From positions 1,736,001 through 1,800,000 of the forward strand of contig NC_081338.1 in the NCBI RefSeq assembly GCF_022539665.2: a stretch of DNA of 64,000 nt. The letters run 5' to 3'. The DNA is from Daphnia carinata (taxonomy: Eukaryota; Arthropoda; Branchiopoda; Diplostraca; Daphniidae). The translations under genes and the position numbers were made by a program. This document shows positions 59,489 to 64,000 of this stretch, one piece after another (positions within the stretch are counted from its first letter, which is position 1; every line of letters begins with the position of its first letter). Below the pieces are notes generated by a model, which did not search any database, was not told the origin of the DNA, and saw nothing but the letters and a program-made list of their open reading frames with translations.

Positions 59489-59580
59489 CAGTACCCGCCC
59501 TTAGTATCCGAACACCAAGGGTTTTTGGGGCTTTTTTACACGGTGTCTTATGACGGTAGGGTCCCTTGCGCAAAGGTAAA
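59489..59580. repeat. Tc1/mariner-like terminal segment, copy 2
   Basis: Begins CAGTACCC after TA and matches 52964-53060 in layout. The sequence downstream to about 60060 may be the rest of the element, but no transposase is visible. Confidence 0.45.
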
Positions 59581-59953
59581 AAAGGGCCAGTAAAAGTGAC
59601 GATAAAAAAATAAAATTTTGTTCTGACGTTAATTAAATAATGGGCTATTTGGCACTATTTTTTTTTATTTTTTATCTATAAGACTTTTTGACTTACATGC
59701 TAGTCATGTATTATCCGAACACCGCGTTGATCTTATAGGTTGCCTAATGACACTACCTCATTTTTTAGAATTTTTTTTTAATATAAGGAAATGTTTTCTA
59801 GATGTCGCAATTACATTAATCGATAGGATATTCATTAAACTATATCCCATTTTAGTAGTATAACTTAATGTCAATTATTTTAAGAACGGGAATTTTTTTA
59901 AGTGAAGACTGTGCTAAGTTTTTCCCGTCAAAAATAGTTTATCTTGTTCCCAC

Positions 59954-60055
59954 TTGAGGCGCTGCACTCATTACGCTTTTTCAGACAGCTAATACAGTTT
60001 ACTGTAAAAGCAGACGTATTTCTGTTTGCTTTTACGTAATGAGTTCAGCGCCTCA
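59954..60055. repeat. Imperfect inverted repeat, ~22-bp arms
   Basis: TTGAGGCGCTGCACTCATTACG and CGTAATGAGTTCAGCGCCTC face each other around about 58 bp, which itself holds a smaller fold (AAAGCAGACG / TTTGCTTTTACG region). It could be the end of the Tc1-like element or a separate foldback. Confidence 0.55.
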
Positions 60056-61170
60056 AGATGTGAAAAGCGAGTAACGGGTGGAATGAAAAGATGGGGAAAT
60101 AAAGATGAAAATATTCCGATTGACGACCAGACCTGTTTCGATCAATGAAAAATGTGTTTTACAGAGGCTGAAAAGTTAGATCACCTTATTAATATAACAG
60201 CATCTAGCATACGAAAAGAGGCCTACATATAACAACTGATTTGAAGTATGTTAAAATGCACATTCAAAAACTATTAAATCAACTAAGCATTACTAAACCT
60301 CGTTATGTATTTGTAATTTTTGCATGCGTAGGTTTTCTTTTTTATGGACTTCAACAAATTAAATAAAATGAACATTTTGGATAACATATCAAATAAACCT
60401 GATTAACCTGTGTCCAAATGATGTTGAGGACCATCTCGAAAATGAATGTATCCATCTTAAACCGTTTTTTTCTTCCATAATATCGGATGAGCTTAACAAT
60501 CAGGTCAAAGAAATGGACAAGAATGGATTCTACGATTACTGCTTCTATTCTTTTGATTGATTTTACGTTCCCGCTTTATATATTAAAAATTTATAGAAGT
60601 CCGTGGATTGTTATCTATCTTCCCATACCTTGTCGCCAAACTCCTAAAGTTTCTCTCACCTTCGGTTAGAAATTTTTCTGGCGAATGGTCCTTTAAGGTC
60701 TTCAAAAGGGTAAAAAGTGTCTCCCGTTTAAATACTTTAAAACAACGGCTGAGTAATCTATCAACCCCCCACATCGAAACTGATTTTGAACTTAATCGAC
60801 AACGATACTGTTATTGAAAAATTTGTCTCACAGAAATGCCATCGAAAATGTTAAATCACACTTTAAAAAATAAAGATAAACAATAAACACAGATAAAAAT
60901 TAAAGCTACCAATACTATCAGTCTCTATCAGTCTGCCACTTGAGTAAAAAAGAGGCCAAAAATGAGGCTGATCCACGGTCCAGTCGACTAAACGGCACTG
61001 TTTTAGTTGAGTTTGTTCCGCACTGAGTTTCAGGATTTAGTAGAAGTCTAATGGAGAAGATTTCCGCGTTTTAGAAACTCTGCGTTCCAATACTAGCGTT
61101 TACACAACCTTTTTTTTCTATTTGTATCAAATAAGCCTCTTGGTTTGTCTTTCACTTCAGCTGTCAGAAA
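60056..61170. other. Spacer upstream of myotrophin
   Basis: AT-rich with no supported gene. The last 60 bases before the myotrophin ATG (GTCTTTCACTTCAGCTGTCAG) look like an untranslated leader with a possible splice acceptor TTCAG at 61156-61160. No TATA box is evident. Confidence 0.4.
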
Positions 61171-61774
61171 ATGAGCGCTTTAGTCTGGGATATTAAGAAT
61201 GGGGAATTAGATTCCGTGAAACACGAAATTGAAAACAAGGTAAGCGAAAACTCATGGTTGCTTCAGTAATCAAAACACTATTGAATTTATACTTCTTCTT
61301 TGTTCTGTTGTAGGGCATAGATGTAAACCTTGATGTAAATGGGAGACCACTTATTTTGCATGCAGCAGACTACGGACACCATGCCATTGTCAATTACCTG
61401 ATTTCAAAAGGAGCTGATCCAAATGTAAGTGAAAAAGTTCATGATATGGCAACATTCCTCTTTTATAATCATAATTTAAAGGCAAAGGACTCTTATGGCA
61501 TATCAGCGTTGTTAGCTGCCATTTGGGAAGGACATACCGAATGTGTTAAAGTTTTAGTAAGCAAGGTAAGCAATGGTTTGTTTTTACCTATGCCGTTTTA
61601 ATACAGCACCTACTTTTTCCATCTTTGAGTTTTTGCAAAATGGAAAATGACACTGCAAACGCTAGAATTATTTCCTTATATGTTCAGGGTGCCTTGGTGA
61701 AAGGAGTATCTCCAGATGGAACGTCATATTATGATGCTGCAAAAAAGGATGAAATTAAAGAGTTACTGAAATAG
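61171..61774 (+). CDS. MTPN: Myotrophin, ankyrin-repeat capping-protein inhibitor, four exons
   Basis: Exons 61171-61239, 61314-61424, 61482-61565 and 61688-61774 give 116 residues (human 118). All introns are phase 0 with GT-AG ends and lengths 74, 57 and 122 bp. The protein starts MSALVWDIKNGELD, has ankyrin repeats with GRPLILHAADYGH and DSYGISALLAAIWEGH, and ends KKDEIKELLK, all matching myotrophin/V-1. It binds and sequesters actin capping protein in the cytosol. No break is seen; this is the one complete host gene in the window. A poly(A) signal AATAAA lies at 61779-61784, only five bases after the stop. Confidence 0.96.
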
Positions 61775-61784
61775 GAATAATAAA

Positions 61785-64000
61785 GAACTTGCAAAACACT
61801 TTCCTCATTTCAATTCTTGTAATTTTTCATATTCATTTCCTTTCTGCTAGAGGAAAGTTGTTGTAAGAGATCAAATGTTTTAATTATGAAAATACACAGA
61901 CTTATCGTTATTTATGCACATCTTCAGTATCAGCCATTGCAACTCTATTCATAATTCATTTGTGCCTCTGGGGGCACTGATGGTTCAAGCAACTTAAAAC
62001 TAATTAGCAAGTTACCACAAATTCCAACAATAAATAGCAATCAACAATAACGCTTGTATGGCGACACCCAGAAATTGATTGTAATTGGCTAATTGCCAAT
62101 TAGCCAATTACATCAATACATCAATAATAATATGTAATTCAATAATATTAAGAGAGCTTAGAGCCCTTATTGTGTGTCACATTGATATTTGTCCTATCGT
62201 ATTTCCATTATTGTAACAGCAAAAGTTTCCTGAGTCATATTGTGTAAGGCAGCACTGTATCATTGACTTTGCAGTTATAAATAACGCGTTCAAGGCTAAA
62301 ACGTAATTTATTTTCTTGGACCAATAGATTGGCAATTGAGATGTACGAAAAGCATATCAGGAATGAACTAAAATAGTTTACAAAAAGGCTGCATGATATT
62401 TATGTATTCCGTTAAAAAAATGTAATATTGTTGCAATGCAAGAAGTCTACATAGAAATAGTCTCATTGAAACACCTACAGTTACTTCTGTGGGAATAAAC
62501 TCCAGAACCCCAGCCTTATCACGCACATTTGCGATAAATATAAAACAACTCAAGCGATTGGCCAAAAAGCTATCCGGTTGACGCGGGCTCGAGTAGCCTA
62601 CTTTGTCTTGTCTCTCTGTATTTTCATTATTTCCATATTTACGTTTTTGCAGAATTTAAAACGCCTATAAAATGAAGATCGAAATTTCAAATAATATAAC
62701 AAAACAAAAATGCAGTTCACACTTCAGATAGTAAATGTATGATTCTTAAAGTCTATACTTTTTTTCTACTTTGTTAGGTTTATTGCAATTTTATCGATTC
62801 AGACAGTGTTTGGAAGAAAACTTAATTCAAACTCAATCAAAATGCGAAAGTTTAGCTAAAACAAATAACGGAGCTGCAATCCAGAAAATTAGCAGAGCAG
62901 TATCCTACCGAATAAAGCTACCGATTGAGAAGAAAAAGATGGGCCTCGACGGGTTAACCCTTTAAACCGCAATGATTAACCCGAAAAAACGGCTCTGACC
63001 AGGGTGATACTTTTCAGGTGGTTCCGTTCAGTGCGCTGAATCTCATGTAACCACGACCGACTCGCCGCCGTCTTGAAAATTGGCTCCCTAACTGATGCTA
63101 AATACAAAAGAAGGAGCCTGATACACTTAACAGTGAATGTGACCTCCTAATGCTGTAGGTCAACGATACTTAATTGCTTCTTAAATCTTTATAGGATACT
63201 TCAGTAATTTAAATGCAGTGATTCGACTGACCACCCATGTCTCTTTTGTCCAAAACCATGGCACCATATACTCCACTTGCTGTTTGACTGGCAGGGCTCT
63301 GATCCTATTCGATAAACGATTTCGGATCATCTTTCTGTATTTAAAATTTAAATATAATTCTTTGAATACTGTATCGATTGAAGAGTAGTTAAATTTAAAC
63401 ACATGGCGCTATGGATATTCATCAATACCGCCCTAAATGGGTGGAGCCCTAATTACTGAAAGTTTGATAAGTGGTAATAAAATGGCAAACACCAGAACAG
63501 GGATAGTTTTTATCTACGAGAAAATTGTTAAAATGGCGTTCCGAAGAGCTCGGTAGTAAACTTGCTTACACAATTATTTAGAATTACAGTCAAAGCAGAG
63601 AGCCGTTAGTGGAGGTACCTTACACAGTAGCTTTTTTCACCGTCGTTTCAGCGGAGTTTGTCTACTACCATCCTGTAACTCCATTAAGAATTCCCGCTAC
63701 GGAATCTCTTCCCTCCTCCTTTTTAGAAAGGCTAATACGGTATGGTAGTGGACGAAGCACGCTCAAAGAACGGTGAGAAAAGTCATGTGGTAGACATTTT
63801 TACCCACGACTTTATGTTCGGCATTGGCAAATTCTAGCGCGTGAGTTAATAATGCCTCCTTAAATACTAATAAAACAAACATTACCTAGTTGAACAGTGA
63901 GACAAATAAGGAAGTCAACGAAAACGTATTTTAAAAATATAAAAGGCATTGTATTACGTCGGTCAAAATTCAAAAACTTGCAAAGCAAATGAGAAAAATG
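61785..64000. other. Spacer after myotrophin, no supported gene
   Basis: AT-rich, with TAATTGGCTAATTGCCAATTAGCCAATTA palindromic sequence near 62085-62110 (arms AATTGGCTAATTG). One frame at about 62778-62965 (+), following TTTGTTAG, has protein-like composition and could be a terminal exon of an unrecognised gene, but evidence is too weak to call it. Confidence 0.4.

Noticed and set aside
59954..60055. microRNA-like hairpin
   Set aside because: Arms are about 22 bp but separated by nearly 60 bp with GC-poor loop and adjacent transposon-like sequence; more likely an element end.
60487..60817. Short overlapping frames on both strands
   Set aside because: No domain, no splice context and low protein-like character.

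Overview
This is nuclear DNA from an arthropod, most likely a crustacean of the Daphnia type. That placement is an inference from the 57-122 bp GT-AG introns, arthropod-like host gene fragments, DIRS and Ty3/gypsy elements, and an insect-retrovirus-like F-type envelope. Only a few percent of the window is host coding sequence. The rest is nested mobile elements, many of which I could bound by target-site duplications (TSDs) or terminal repeats.

Host genes: (1) a NAF1 fragment (22624-23026) cut off on its 3' side by a TA-flanked inverted-repeat element; (2) a RASSF-family gene on + (about 27143-51617) whose RA-domain exons lie at 27.1-27.5 kb and whose SARAH-domain exon lies at 46754-51617. 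The intron between them is about 19 kb and filled with nested elements, and the SARAH exon itself is split by an LTR retrotransposon with a perfect GGCT TSD; (3) the last two exons of DCAF7 on - (51934-52934), with a 592-bp MITE in the intron; (4) a complete four-exon myotrophin gene (61171-61774).

Left third (1-22134): a hAT transposon (149-3834, TSD GCTATGTC, spliced transposase apparently intact) sits inside a - strand envelope-like gene that also carries one in-frame stop. A small nuclear-looking 164-aa gene with its own TATA promoter follows. Then come gypsy-A (extra ORF, gag, pol; -1 frameshift signal G GGA AAC) and gypsy-B, which is inserted into the 5' end of gypsy-A. Gypsy-B encodes gag, protease, RT, RNase H, integrase and an F-type envelope in one 2311-codon frame. 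Between its envelope stop and its 3' LTR it carries three ~60-bp tandem repeats and a spliced antisense gene of 159 codons.

Middle (27.5-46.7 kb): a TA-flanked element containing a ~350-bp tandem repeat whose monomers each carry a tRNA-like A box and B box. It has been invaded by a 3.7-kb long-inverted-repeat element (8-bp TSD), a degenerate gypsy-C, a hAT-type MITE and a DIRS element with its diagnostic internal complementary region.

Right third: gypsy-D (46775-51433; LTRs differing at 4 of 278 positions; A AAA AAC frameshift site; broken only by two extra As in A-runs) lies in the RASSF exon. Further right are a decayed relative of the gypsy-B envelope, a short derivative of the long-inverted-repeat family, a second hAT-like element (TSD ATTACAGG), two related Tc1/mariner-like ends, and myotrophin. 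I worked by eye without alignment or database searches, so family names rest on motif recognition.
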